A stretch of DNA of 32,959 bases from Sphingobacterium thalpophilum (lineage in GTDB: Bacteria > Bacteroidota > Bacteroidia > Chitinophagales > Chitinophagaceae): positions 1 to 32,959 of the forward strand of contig CALPNW020000010.1 of assembly GCA_943325035.2 (NCBI GenBank), written 5' to 3'. The position numbers and the translations under genes were made by a program. The notes beneath the pieces are model-generated. The model was not told the DNA's origin and ran no database searches. It was given only the letters and a program-made list of their open reading frames with translations. This document shows positions 24,611 through 32,959 of this stretch, piece by piece (position 1 is the first letter of the stretch; the number at the start of each line of letters is the position of its first letter).

Positions 24611-27109
24611 ATGGCAGTTGAGCATTTTAATATTAAGGGACTTACGTCCGGAGAAGTGATCAGTGCCAGGGCAACATACGGTCATAATAAACTGGAGTAT
24701 AAAAAAGAGAATGGATTTTTAGATGCAGTTAAATCCCTGGCAAAAGAGCCAATGGTAACATTGTTACTTGTTGCATCCGTAATCTATTTTGTAAGCGGGG
24801 AAACCGGTGATGGCCTTTTTTTAGCATCCGCCATTATTCTGGTGGCCACCATTTCTTTGTACCAGGATTCCAGAAGCAGAAATGCATTGGAAAAATTAAA
24901 AGATTTTACCCAGCCAACCTGTACGGTTATCAGAAACGGCAATACGGAACAGATAAAAACAGAGGATCTGGTAATCGGGGACTGCCTGATGATGGAGGAA
25001 GGTGTATCGATTGCCGCTGACGGCGAAATCATCCATTCCAACGATTTCTCGGTGAACGAATCCATCCTTACCGGAGAATCATTTACGGTTTATAAAGATG
25101 CCGGTAAAGAAGATAACCTGGTTTTCAGGGGAACAACGGTTGGAAGTGGCCTTGCCATTGCGCGGGTTATTGCAGTAGGCAATGAAACCCGTTTGGGGAA
25201 AATCGGCAAAAGCCTGGAAAGTATTGAGGAGGAATCTACGCCACTTGAAAAGCAGATCACTCATTTTGTTAAACTAATGGTATCTGTTGGTGCGGTAGTT
25301 TTTGTAATTGTGTGGGCCATCAACTATTTTAAAACATACAATGTATTAGATAGCTTATTAAAAGCCCTGACGCTTGCAATGAGTATTTTACCGGAAGAGA
25401 TACCGGTAGCGTTTACCACATTCATGGCACTGGGCGCATGGCGGTTGATGAAAATGGGCATTGTGGTTAAGCAAATGAAAACAGTGGAAACGCTGGGGAG
25501 TGCAACAGTGATCTGTACAGATAAAACAGGCACGCTGACGGAAAACAAAATGAGTCTGGCTCAGTTTTTCACCCTTTCTAACAATACAATTTCGGAGGCA
25601 ACTGCCCAGCTGAATGATGAAGAAAAATTACTTATCCGGATGGCAATGTGGGCCAGTGAACCCATCCCTTTCGACCCGATGGAACAGGCATTGCACAGCA
25701 GCTACAAATCCTTATTCCCCAATGACGAGCGGCCTGACTATAAAATGATCCACGAATACCCATTAGGAGGCAAGCCCCCGATGATGACTCATTTGTTTGA
25801 GAATGCCAAGGGTGATAGAATCATTGCTGCTAAAGGAGCCCCTGAAGCGCTGATGAATATTTCCGGATTAACAGCCGATGAAAAGGAACAGATAGAAGCA
25901 GCCATTGCAACAATGACGATCGAAGGATATCGGGTATTGGGGATAGCAACTACTAACTTTACCGGGAACGATTTTCCGGAGGAACAACAGCAGTTTAATT
26001 TCAGTTTCAAGGGGGTCATTGCCTTTTATGATCCACCCAAACACAATATCCAGGCTGTACTGGAAGGATTCTATGCAGCAGGCATGTCGGTTAAAATAGT
26101 AACGGGCGATAATGCAGCCACTTCCGTCTCCATTGCCAGACAAATTGGATTCAGAGGGTATGAGCACAGTTTAACAGGGGATGAACTAATGCAGTTACAA
26201 GACGGAGAACTGGAAGAGAAAGTACAAAAAACCATGCTTTTCACCCGCATGTTTCCGGAAGCGAAACTAAAAATCATTAATGCACTGAAGGCAAAGAATG
26301 AAATTGTAGCCATGACCGGTGACGGGGTAAATGATGGCCCTGCATTAAAAGCTGCACACATCGGAATTGCCATGGGAAAGAAAGGAACAGAAATTGCCAA
26401 ACAGGCCGCCTCTTTAATACTGATGGAAGATGATCTTTCTAAAATGCTGGAAGCCGTTGCAGTTGGCAGAAAGATTTATACTAATCTGAAAAAGGCAATT
26501 CAGTATATTATCTCAATCCACATACCGATTGTATTAACTGTTTTTATACCCCTGGCGCTAGGGTGGATCTATCCGAATATATTTACTCCGGTACACGTGA
26601 TATTTCTGGAATTGATCATGGGCCCTACCTGTTCCATTATTTATGAAAATGAGCCGATGGAAAAGAACACCATGATACAGCAACCAAGACCCTTGAGTAC
26701 TACCTTCTTTAACTGGAAGGAACTTACCACCAGTATTATTCAGGGGTTGGCTATTACAGCCGGAACATTATTTGCCTATCAGTATAGCATACAGCAAGGC
26801 TTTAACGAGTCGCATACCCGTACAATGGCCTTCACTGTTCTGATTGCAGCCAATATCATTCTTACGCTGGTTAACAGGTCCTTTTACTACTCTGTATTAA
26901 CTACGCTGAGGTATAAAAACAATCTGGTATTACTGATCATTGCCATTACGGTAGCCATCACTGGTTTACTGTTGTATATACCGGTCCTGGCCCAGTTCTT
27001 TAAATTTGTACCGCTTAACCCTGCAGAACTTTTCATTAGCATTGGCATCGGCTTTGTTTCTGTAATCTGGTATGAAATTATCAAATGGCTAAAACGAAAT
27101 AAGAAATAA
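24611..27109 (+). CDS. Divergent cation-transporting P-type ATPase
   Basis: An 832-residue P-type ATPase. Catalytic elements are complete: LTGES in the actuator domain, Asp304 in CTDKTGTLTEN, KGAPEALM in the nucleotide domain and TGDGVNDGPALKAA in the hinge. The membrane ion-site residues differ from the first ATPase. TM4 has LPEEIPVAF (Glu262, Glu263), TM5 has ISIHIPIVL with no Asn/Glu pair, and TM6 has FLELIMGPTCSIIYE (Glu667, Gly671) in place of NLVSDGLPA. The transported ion is therefore not predictable from SERCA and need not be Ca2+. It follows the NRAMP gene by 7 bases and precedes DUF2490 by 4, so co-transcription is very likely. Confidence 0.91.
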   Translation: MAVEHFNIKGLTSGEVISARATYGHNKLEYKKENGFLDAVKSLAKEPMVTLLLVASVIYFVSGETGDGLFLASAIILVATISLYQDSRSRNALEKLKDFTQPTCTVIRNGNTEQIKTEDLVIGDCLMMEEGVSIAADGEIIHSNDFSVNESILTGESFTVYKDAGKEDNLVFRGTTVGSGLAIARVIAVGNETRLGKIGKSLESIEEESTPLEKQITHFVKLMVSVGAVVFVIVWAINYFKTYNVLDSLLKALTLAMSILPEEIPVAFTTFMALGAWRLMKMGIVVKQMKTVETLGSATVICTDKTGTLTENKMSLAQFFTLSNNTISEATAQLNDEEKLLIRMAMWASEPIPFDPMEQALHSSYKSLFPNDERPDYKMIHEYPLGGKPPMMTHLFENAKGDRIIAAKGAPEALMNISGLTADEKEQIEAAIATMTIEGYRVLGIATTNFTGNDFPEEQQQFNFSFKGVIAFYDPPKHNIQAVLEGFYAAGMSVKIVTGDNAATSVSIARQIGFRGYEHSLTGDELMQLQDGELEEKVQKTMLFTRMFPEAKLKIINALKAKNEIVAMTGDGVNDGPALKAAHIGIAMGKKGTEIAKQAASLILMEDDLSKMLEAVAVGRKIYTNLKKAIQYIISIHIPIVLTVFIPLALGWIYPNIFTPVHVIFLELIMGPTCSIIYENEPMEKNTMIQQPRPLSTTFFNWKELTTSIIQGLAITAGTLFAYQYSIQQGFNESHTRTMAFTVLIAANIILTLVNRSFYYSVLTTLRYKNNLVLLIIAITVAITGLLLYIPVLAQFFKFVPLNPAELFISIGIGFVSVIWYEIIKWLKRNKK

Positions 27110-27113
27110 TCAA

Positions 27114-27806
27114 ATGACCTATAAAATACTTTTCAAAAAAACAGCCTCTCTTCTGTTGCTGATCTTCATTTCAACACTTTCAAATGCACAACCCAAGGAT
27201 ATCGGAAACTGGTTTATTTATTTTGGCAACCAATCTATCAGTAAAAAATGGAATTGGTGGAATGAAGTACAATACCGCAATTATAATATTGCTGGCGACC
27301 TGGAGCAATTAATGCTCAGAACAGGCATAGGATACAATCTTACGGAGAATAACAATAATATACTCCTGGGCTATGCACACATTGTTTCCGAGCCCTATAT
27401 AACGGGAACATCTAATAAATTACATACATCAGAAAACAGGATATACCAGCAGTTTATTACCAGACAACGTTTCGGAAGAATTCACATGCAACACCGGTAC
27501 AGGATGGAAGAAAGATTTTTAAGTAATGGTGATTTTAAAACCCGTTTCCGGTATTTCTTATCCGTGAATATCCCATTGAATAAAACGGAGATCATAAAAA
27601 ATAGTTTTTACCTGTCCATCTACAACGAGATCTTTCTAAACTTTAAAAGCCCGGTTTTCGATAGAAACCGGGCCTATGGTGCTGTAGGGTATGCCATCAG
27701 TAACCAACTCAGGATAGAAACAGGCGTCATGTACCAGTTGTTTGAAACAAGCAACAGACCGCAGTTTCAGATAGTATTTATGAATAACCTGCCATTACAC
27801 AAGTAG
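27114..27806 (+). CDS. DUF2490 family outer-membrane-type protein
   Basis: A 230-residue exported protein. The signal peptide runs to about residue 25 (SLLLLIFISTLSNAQ). The mature part opens with DIGNWFIYFGNQSISKKWNWWNEVQYRNY, typical of DUF2490, and continues as alternating aromatic/polar strands ending in FQIVFMNNLPLHK, a beta-barrel-like pattern. The function of the family is unknown. Its start is 4 bases after the second ATPase and the group ends at a strong terminator, so it belongs to the transport operon, perhaps as an envelope component. That is inference. Confidence 0.82.
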   Translation: MTYKILFKKTASLLLLIFISTLSNAQPKDIGNWFIYFGNQSISKKWNWWNEVQYRNYNIAGDLEQLMLRTGIGYNLTENNNNILLGYAHIVSEPYITGTSNKLHTSENRIYQQFITRQRFGRIHMQHRYRMEERFLSNGDFKTRFRYFLSVNIPLNKTEIIKNSFYLSIYNEIFLNFKSPVFDRNRAYGAVGYAISNQLRIETGVMYQLFETSNRPQFQIVFMNNLPLHK

Positions 27807-27921
27807 AATAAAATCTATTGTTACAGATGGGGCTAATAGAATTGCAAATATCACCTATACAAAAATGATCGCATCCGGTTCATGTACCAACTGAGTTGTT
27901 ATCAGGGCCTCACAATAATAT

Positions 27922-27955
27922 AAAAGCCCGGCAAGGAATTCCTTGCCGGGCTTTT
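27922..27955. terminator. Bidirectional terminator between DUF2490 and the M28 peptidase
   Basis: A perfect 34-base palindrome (17-bp arms with no unpaired bases; the central GGAATTCC would form the small loop) with AAAA on one side and TTTTT on the other. It lies 13 bases from the peptidase stop and serves both converging genes. Confidence 0.92.
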
Positions 27956-27968
27956 TGTATTAAGCTGG

Positions 27969-29261
27969 TTATCTTAATGCACTTACATCTACCCGTGAAG
28001 GCGTTTCTTTTCCGCTTACAATGCCCCTTGCACTCAGCGCAACAGACTTAATGATCTGTGTCATATTGGGGATATTCAGGGTCCCTATTTCATCAGACAA
28101 CTGGTGATAATTGGCTTCGCTGTCCATCTTGGAAGTAGAAATGGTATGAGCCGGAACTCCTAATCTGGCAAGCGTTGCATTGTCTGAACGATAAAATAAT
28201 TGCTGGTCGGGATAAGGATCCGGATAAAAATTAAAACCGGTTCCGCTTAAATTCTTTTGCAGAATCTGCCCCATGTCTGTTTTTTCGTAGCCGGTAATAT
28301 AGGCACTGTTGGTGCCCCATTTGCTTTCGGTACCAATCATCTCAATATTAAACATGGCTTTTACTTCTGCCGGATTAAACTGTCTGGAAAAATAGCTTGC
28401 CCCAAAGCCCCCGATTTCTTCTGCAGTAAACGCAGCAAATACCAGCGTACGCTCATTATTATTCAATGTACTGTAATACTTTGCCAATAACATCATGGCT
28501 GTTGTTCCTGCCGCATCATCATTCGCACCGTTATAGATAGAATCATTATTGACTGCTTTTTTACTGTTGACCCCTAAATGATCATAATGGCCGGAGAAGA
28601 TCACATATTCATTGGGCAGACTTTTGCCAGGCAGTATACCTACCACGTTGGCCAGCGGCTGTTCCTGAATATCGTGCCTGGCCTGAATGGCATACACTTT
28701 AGGATCCTGTGTGGTTAATATGAATACTACCGATTTATCTGATTGAAACATTTGCGATTTCATTTGCACCAGTCTACCGAAATTTGCTGCAAAGGAAGTA
28801 TCTACCAATACTATTGCATTTCTGGAGAGGTTGCTGTATTTACGTGCTTCACCAAAAAAATTAGCTCCTTTTGCAATGCGAATCACTTCATAACCGTCTG
28901 CTTCATTAATAACTAAATCGGGTTTACAGGTTATGGCTACAATACTTTTCGTATCTGCAGGTATTCCATCTAAAGTGGCAGAAGCACTGATGAATTTAGC
29001 CTTGATCATTTTAAAGGATTGCAGAAAATTGCCGTCCTTATTCAATGGCTGCAGATTACTTTTTTTAAATTCTCCGGCAATAAATGCGGCTGCTTTGTCT
29101 ATGCCTCTGGTGAATGTTCTGCGACCTTCCATATCGTCTGCAGATAATATTTTTTCTATTCTTTCCACTTCGGAAGCAGTTATGATTGCATCCATATTCT
29201 GTGCAGCCAATCCTTTAAAAGAAACGAGTGCTACTATAGCAATAACTATTTTTTTCATCAT
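27969..29261 (-). CDS. M28 family zinc metallopeptidase, secreted
   Basis: A 430-residue protein with a signal peptide (residues 1-20, cleavage near LAAQ). A protease-associated-like insert lies before the catalytic domain. M28 zinc ligands are in place: His225 in SGHYDHLG, Asp248 in NGANDDAAGT, Glu281/Glu282 in TAEEIGG and His386 in EANYHQLSD. In the fourth ligand motif, NIEMIG, Glu307 stands where many relatives have Asp (NxDMIG). It probably removes N-terminal residues from peptides outside the cytoplasm. Two adjacent ATGs (29261, 29258) are possible starts. It is a single gene, 83 bases after the response regulator on the same strand. Confidence 0.91.
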   Translation of the reverse strand: MMKKIVIAIVALVSFKGLAAQNMDAIITASEVERIEKILSADDMEGRRTFTRGIDKAAAFIAGEFKKSNLQPLNKDGNFLQSFKMIKAKFISASATLDGIPADTKSIVAITCKPDLVINEADGYEVIRIAKGANFFGEARKYSNLSRNAIVLVDTSFAANFGRLVQMKSQMFQSDKSVVFILTTQDPKVYAIQARHDIQEQPLANVVGILPGKSLPNEYVIFSGHYDHLGVNSKKAVNNDSIYNGANDDAAGTTAMMLLAKYYSTLNNNERTLVFAAFTAEEIGGFGASYFSRQFNPAEVKAMFNIEMIGTESKWGTNSAYITGYEKTDMGQILQKNLSGTGFNFYPDPYPDQQLFYRSDNATLARLGVPAHTISTSKMDSEANYHQLSDEIGTLNIPNMTQIIKSVALSARGIVSGKETPSRVDVSALR

Positions 29262-29344
29262 AAAAATTTATCCGGAATTTAATTTAGGGACCGTATTAAT
29301 AAAATCAGTTTTACTGCAATGTGTTTTGCTGAATTGTTTATTGC

Positions 29345-30076
29345 CTAAAGACTCATCATCTCTTTGAACTTAACCGTCTGCCTGCGGCTTACTTCAATTT
29401 TCTCGCCACCCTTAAGATCAAGCAGCAGCCCCCCGTTAAAGTAGGGTTCGATTTTTTCTATCCAGCGAAGATTAATAATATGTTTCCGGTTGGCACGGAA
29501 GAACATACGGTCATCCAGTCTTTCCTCCAATGCATTCAGTGATTTCAGGATCAGCGGTTTATTGGTACCAAAGAATACCTTGGCATAGTTGCCCACACTT
29601 TCAAACAGGCGGATCTCACCAAGCTTTACAAACCAGCAGCGCTCTCCATCCTTAACAAACACCTGATCATGTTCTGTTAACGGACCTCGGTTACCGCCCG
29701 AAATGCCAATGCTTTCCTTAAATATCTCTGCCTGTAATTTCTGTATGGCATCTGATAATCGTTTGGGTTCAATCGGCTTCAGCAAATAGTCCAACGCGTT
29801 CACTTCAAATGCTTTGATGGCATATTCATCATAAGCGGTGGTGAATATTACTTTGGGAGCCCTCTCTACTTCGGCCAGCAGATCAAACCCGGTTTTGCCA
29901 GGCATCTGTATATCCAGAAAAATAAGATCCGGATTCAATAATTCGATTTTCTCTATACCATCATCCACGTTGGCAGCCTCTTCAATTACTTCAATATCCC
30001 CATGATCCTGAAGCAGCTTCTTCAATTCATTACGGGCAAGCCTTTCATCATCAATAATAATTGCCTTGATAGCCAT
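29345..30076 (-). CDS. LytTR family response regulator
   Basis: A 243-residue two-domain regulator. The receiver domain (1-~120) has the acidic pair Asp9/Asp10, the phosphorylated Asp55 in FLDIQMPG, Thr in FTTAYDEYA and Lys in YLLKPIEP. The C-terminal LytTR DNA-binding domain contains VKDGERCWFVKLGEIRLFESVGNY, FFRANRKHIINLRWIEKI and the final EVSRRQTVKFKEMM. It begins 13 bases after the kinase gene and is clearly its partner. The regulon cannot be told from this window. Confidence 0.95.
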   Translation of the reverse strand: MAIKAIIIDDERLARNELKKLLQDHGDIEVIEEAANVDDGIEKIELLNPDLIFLDIQMPGKTGFDLLAEVERAPKVIFTTAYDEYAIKAFEVNALDYLLKPIEPKRLSDAIQKLQAEIFKESIGISGGNRGPLTEHDQVFVKDGERCWFVKLGEIRLFESVGNYAKVFFGTNKPLILKSLNALEERLDDRMFFRANRKHIINLRWIEKIEPYFNGGLLLDLKGGEKIEVSRRQTVKFKEMMSL

Positions 30077-30089
30077 GTGAAATTTTTAT

Positions 30090-31154
30090 TTAAGCTGAAG
30101 CCTGCACTTCCTGCACAGGCAAAATAATTGTTGCTTCTACCAGATTATTACCCTTATCAATAATATTAAAGTGTGCTTTTGTACCAAACAATAATTTCAA
30201 CCGGTTACGGGTACTGCTGATACCAAAACCTTCCGCATTGTCTGAACTATCCAGACTACCCGTATTCTGAATGATCAATTCATGGTGATTATCGCGGTAA
30301 ACAGAAATGATTTTAACCACTCCCCCGTTTTTCTGCTTACCTATTCCATGTTTAATGGCATTCTCCACCAGCGTCTGCACCATCATCGGCGGAACCGGCT
30401 GGTCTAATGTATCCTCATCTATATCATACTCCACTTTCAGGCGGTCTTCGAAACGGATATGTTCCAGTGCCAGGTAATCTTTTACTATGTTCAGCTCTCT
30501 TTCAAATGGCACAGTGGTTAGTTTTTCGGACTGCATACTGCTGCGGAGTATATTACTCAGTTCGGTAATAGCAGTTCTGGCGCGGGTAGGATTTTCATCA
30601 ACCAGTGCCCGTATGCTATTGAGCGCATTAAAAATGAAATGAGGATTAATATGAGATTTGATGGTATTTAATTCTAATTCCTTCACCAGGCTTTCCAGCT
30701 TTACCTTCTGAATTTCTGTTTTGGTGCCAAGTTCAATATAATGCCACAGATAATAGATAGAGACCCATACCAGTATCAGTGGGGAATCGGATACCAGATT
30801 CACTAAAAACCGCTTCTCTACCGAAACCTTTATTTTGGGATTGTATAAATGAAGCCATTCAGCCAAAGCACTATTGGTCAGGTTGAACAGAACCAGAATA
30901 CTTAAGAGCACCACCGTTAACAGCCACCATTTTTTGGAAAGTGCCGGTGGAAGTAAGCCCAACGCCTTGATCAGTTCCCGGAGGATATGGGTAAAAAAAA
31001 GCCCTGAAATGATGATTACCAGCAACTTAGGGTAGAAAATGCTATTGATCTTACTATCAAACACAAAGGCAAAAAATACCATAGTCAACCCGTACAGCAA
31101 CCAACCTCCCAGGTGGCACCACCAATACAAAACTTCCTTTTTCTGGTTTCTCAT
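30090..31154 (-). CDS. LytS/YehU-type sensor histidine kinase
   Basis: A 354-residue kinase with four hydrophobic segments in the first ~140 residues and no extracellular sensor domain of note. The His_kinase (PF06580-type) domain begins at about residue 160. The acceptor is His172 in SHINPHFIFNALNSIRAL, followed by ITELSNILRSSM. The ATPase domain has MMVQTLVENAIKHGIG (N box) and the glycine-rich EGFGISSTRNRL. The ATG at 31154 (MRNQKKEVLYWW) is preferred. The one at 31178 lies upstream of a TAtaTTTG element and adds eight residues. It is the first gene of a two-gene operon with the LytTR regulator. Confidence 0.92.
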   Translation of the reverse strand: MRNQKKEVLYWWCHLGGWLLYGLTMVFFAFVFDSKINSIFYPKLLVIIISGLFFTHILRELIKALGLLPPALSKKWWLLTVVLLSILVLFNLTNSALAEWLHLYNPKIKVSVEKRFLVNLVSDSPLILVWVSIYYLWHYIELGTKTEIQKVKLESLVKELELNTIKSHINPHFIFNALNSIRALVDENPTRARTAITELSNILRSSMQSEKLTTVPFERELNIVKDYLALEHIRFEDRLKVEYDIDEDTLDQPVPPMMVQTLVENAIKHGIGKQKNGGVVKIISVYRDNHHELIIQNTGSLDSSDNAEGFGISSTRNRLKLLFGTKAHFNIIDKGNNLVEATIILPVQEVQASA

Positions 31155-31160
31155 CTGTTC

Positions 31161-31190
31161 CAAATATAAAAAAAGCAATAGCCCAACAAT
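31161..31190 (-). promoter_or_regulatory. Possible promoter of the kinase-regulator operon
   Basis: On the minus strand TAtaTTTG (31161-31168) is a perfect -7 element, with ATTG (31187-31190) 18 bases upstream. It is so close to the ATG at 31154 that the transcript would be nearly leaderless, which keeps the call tentative. Confidence 0.35.
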
Positions 31191-31340
31191 GCATAATTGG
31201 GATTAAAGGCAAAATCAGCGTCTATCTGGCACAAAATAATGTTTTTAACTACCGAACCTTCCTTTTTATCGGATGTTCTACTGATATAGGAGTGCTTTCA
31301 GCCCCAAAACCGTATTTTTACACCCTAAATAAAAGCTTAC

Positions 31341-32959
31341 ATGGAGTTTATTGCCGGCCCCCTGTTACAAAATATCAACAGCCCAGAAGATCTCAAGAAG
31401 ATGGGCAGAGAACAACTGCATCAGGTATGTGACGAATTACGCCAGTATATTATTGATGTAGTAAGCGTTCATGGCGGGCATTTTGCCGCCAGCCTTGGCG
31501 TGGTGGAACTTAGCGTTGCCTTGCATTATGTTTATAATACCCCATATGATCAGCTGGTTTGGGATGTAGGCCATCAGGCTTACGGACATAAAATTCTTAC
31601 CGGAAGAAGGGATAATTTTTCTACCAACAGAAAATACAAGGGTTTAAGTGGGTTTCCAAAGCGTTCCGAAAGTGAATATGATACTTTTGGCGTTGGACAC
31701 TCTTCTACCTCTATTTCCGCAGCACTGGGTATGGCGATGGCTGCCAAATACAGGGGAGAGAACAGAAAGTCGGTAGCAGTCATCGGAGACGGGTCTATGA
31801 CCGCAGGAATGGCTTTTGAAGCAATGAACCATGCAGGTGTGGCCGACAGTGACGTGCTGATTATCCTGAACGATAACCGCATGAGTATCGACCCCAATGT
31901 AGGTGCACTGAAAGAATACCTGACCGATATCAGCACTTCTCCCACTTATAACAAAGTAAGAGATGAGATCTGGAACCTGATGGGCAAATTGCCGATCGGA
32001 AAAAATTTCAGCCGTGAAATGGCCAGTAAACTGGAAGCCGGCATGAAAGGCATGGTCAGCAAAAGCAGCAACCTGTTCGAGGCCTTGCAACTGCGTTATT
32101 TTGGGCCTATCGATGGTCATAATATCAGCAATCTGGTTGATACCTTAAAGGACCTGAAAGAAATGCCCGGACCTAAAATTCTGCACATCATCACCGTAAA
32201 AGGAAAGGGATATGCACTGGCAGAAAAGGACCAGACCAAGTGGCATGCACCAGGGCTTTTTGACAAAGTAACCGGAGAGATTTTTAAGAAAAAAATTGAT
32301 GCCCCCCAGCCTCCAAAATACCAGGACGTTTTTGGACATACCATTATAGAACTGGCAGAAGCCAATGATAAAATCATGGGCGTTACCCCTGCTATGCCAA
32401 GCGGATCTTCACTCAAATTCATGATGGAGAAAATGCCTCACCGTGCTTTTGATGTAGGTATTTGTGAACAACATGCAGTTACGGTGAGTGCCGGAATGGC
32501 CACCCAGGGATTAAGGGTTTTCTGTAACATCTACTCTTCATTCATGCAACGCGCTTACGACCAGGTAGTGCATGATGTTGCCATACAAAAATTACCGGTA
32601 GTGCTTTGTCTGGACCGTGCCGGATTGGTGGGAGAAGACGGACCTACACACCATGGCTGTTATGACATTCCTTACATGCGCTGTATACCCAATATGGTCA
32701 TCAGCTCACCGATGAATGAAAAAGAATTGCGTAACCTCATGTATACCGCGCAGCTCGATAAAAACAGTTATCCTTTTGTGATCCGTTATCCAAGGGGGGA
32801 AGGTGTTATGCCGGAATGGAAAACGCCTTTCGAAGAACTGCCGATAGGCAAGGGCAGAAAACTGAAAGATGGAAAGGACATTGCCATTCTTAGTTTTGGC
32901 CATCCGGGCAATTTTGCACAAACAGCTATCCGGAATCTGAGAACAGAAGGAATAGACCC
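31341..32959 (+). CDS. dxs: 1-deoxy-D-xylulose-5-phosphate synthase, 3'-truncated by window edge
   Basis: 539 codons of about 640 are present. The enzyme condenses pyruvate and glyceraldehyde-3-phosphate with thiamine diphosphate, the first step of the MEP pathway to isoprenoids. Evidence: HGGHFAASLGVVEL and WDVGHQAYGHKILTGR near the N-terminus, the TPP motif GDGSMTAGMAFEAMNHAG with ILNDNRMSI, the catalytic Glu in GICEQHAVTVSAGMA, and DRAGLVGEDGPTHHG. The ATG at 31341 (MEFIAGPLLQ) follows an AT-rich leader; a weak -7-like TAttTTTA lies about 30 bases upstream. It is divergent from the LytS kinase and would feed the carotenoid and GGGP synthase steps encoded elsewhere in the window. Confidence 0.97.
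   Translation, partial: MEFIAGPLLQNINSPEDLKKMGREQLHQVCDELRQYIIDVVSVHGGHFAASLGVVELSVALHYVYNTPYDQLVWDVGHQAYGHKILTGRRDNFSTNRKYKGLSGFPKRSESEYDTFGVGHSSTSISAALGMAMAAKYRGENRKSVAVIGDGSMTAGMAFEAMNHAGVADSDVLIILNDNRMSIDPNVGALKEYLTDISTSPTYNKVRDEIWNLMGKLPIGKNFSREMASKLEAGMKGMVSKSSNLFEALQLRYFGPIDGHNISNLVDTLKDLKEMPGPKILHIITVKGKGYALAEKDQTKWHAPGLFDKVTGEIFKKKIDAPQPPKYQDVFGHTIIELAEANDKIMGVTPAMPSGSSLKFMMEKMPHRAFDVGICEQHAVTVSAGMATQGLRVFCNIYSSFMQRAYDQVVHDVAIQKLPVVLCLDRAGLVGEDGPTHHGCYDIPYMRCIPNMVISSPMNEKELRNLMYTAQLDKNSYPFVIRYPRGEGVMPEWKTPFEELPIGKGRKLKDGKDIAILSFGHPGNFAQTAIRNLRTEGID

Noticed and set aside
27649-27673. 9-bp GC-rich hairpin inside the DUF2490 gene
   Set aside because: It has no T-run and lies within conserved-looking coding sequence, so it is probably incidental.
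31580-32422. Open frames opposite dxs
   Set aside because: They are mirror frames of a highly conserved gene, with no family features of their own.
1-32959. Mobile element, prophage, CRISPR or defence island
   Set aside because: No transposase, integrase, phage structural genes, regularly spaced repeats or terminal repeats were seen. The genes look like chromosomal housekeeping and accessory metabolism.

Overview
The window comes from a member of the Bacteroidota, most likely a Chitinophagales-type aerobe; the family placement is inference. Three things point there. Promoters match the phylum consensus TTTG-N19-TAnnTTTG. Starts generally lack a Shine-Dalgarno sequence. The gene families are typical of the phylum: a PcrB/GGGP synthase, a LytS/LytTR pair, a GMC dehydrogenase with a gluconate-dehydrogenase subunit 3, and DUF2490. 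I saw no tRNA, rRNA, CRISPR array or insertion sequence.

Layout. 1-1258 (-): the start of an S66 LD-carboxypeptidase, a small Arc-like protein and an SPFH membrane protein. 1398-3521 (+): metG, divergent from the SPFH gene and overlapping DUF779 tail to tail. 3518-5469 (-): aldehyde dehydrogenase plus DUF779, divergent from an AraC regulator (5619-6563, +). 6577-8986 (-): GMC oxidoreductase and its small subunit. 9104-12469 (-): B12-dependent ribonucleotide reductase. The 401-bp divergent region 12470-12870 carries a cluster of DnaA-box-like 9-mers. 12871-13632 (+): GGGP synthase.

The most interesting part is 13834-17630 (+). One 680-residue protein joins a CrtY-type lycopene cyclase to a Brp/Blh beta-carotene 15,15'-dioxygenase, so a single polypeptide would take lycopene through beta-carotene to retinal. 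It is followed by a proton-pumping rhodopsin with a D-T-E helix C motif and Lys223. The rhodopsin has Gly135 where bacteriorhodopsin has Trp138, the fenestration that lets xanthorhodopsin bind a carotenoid antenna. After the rhodopsin terminator comes a DUF3050 protein with a heme-oxygenase-like, possibly di-metal, His/Glu/Asp pattern. GGGP synthase (isoprenoid consumer) and dxs (isoprenoid supplier, right edge) also lie in the window; crtE, crtB and crtI do not.

17740-20450 (+): a DJ-1/PfpI protein, then a DmpA-type P1 aminopeptidase translationally coupled to a class IV aminotransferase. 20675-27806 (+): a compact ion-transport run of a P2A Ca2+-ATPase, a non-canonical NRAMP transporter, a second divergent P-type ATPase and a DUF2490 envelope protein. 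It ends at a bidirectional terminator facing an M28 peptidase (27969-29261, -). 29345-31154 (-): LytTR response regulator and LytS-type kinase, divergent from dxs (31341 to the right edge, +, incomplete).
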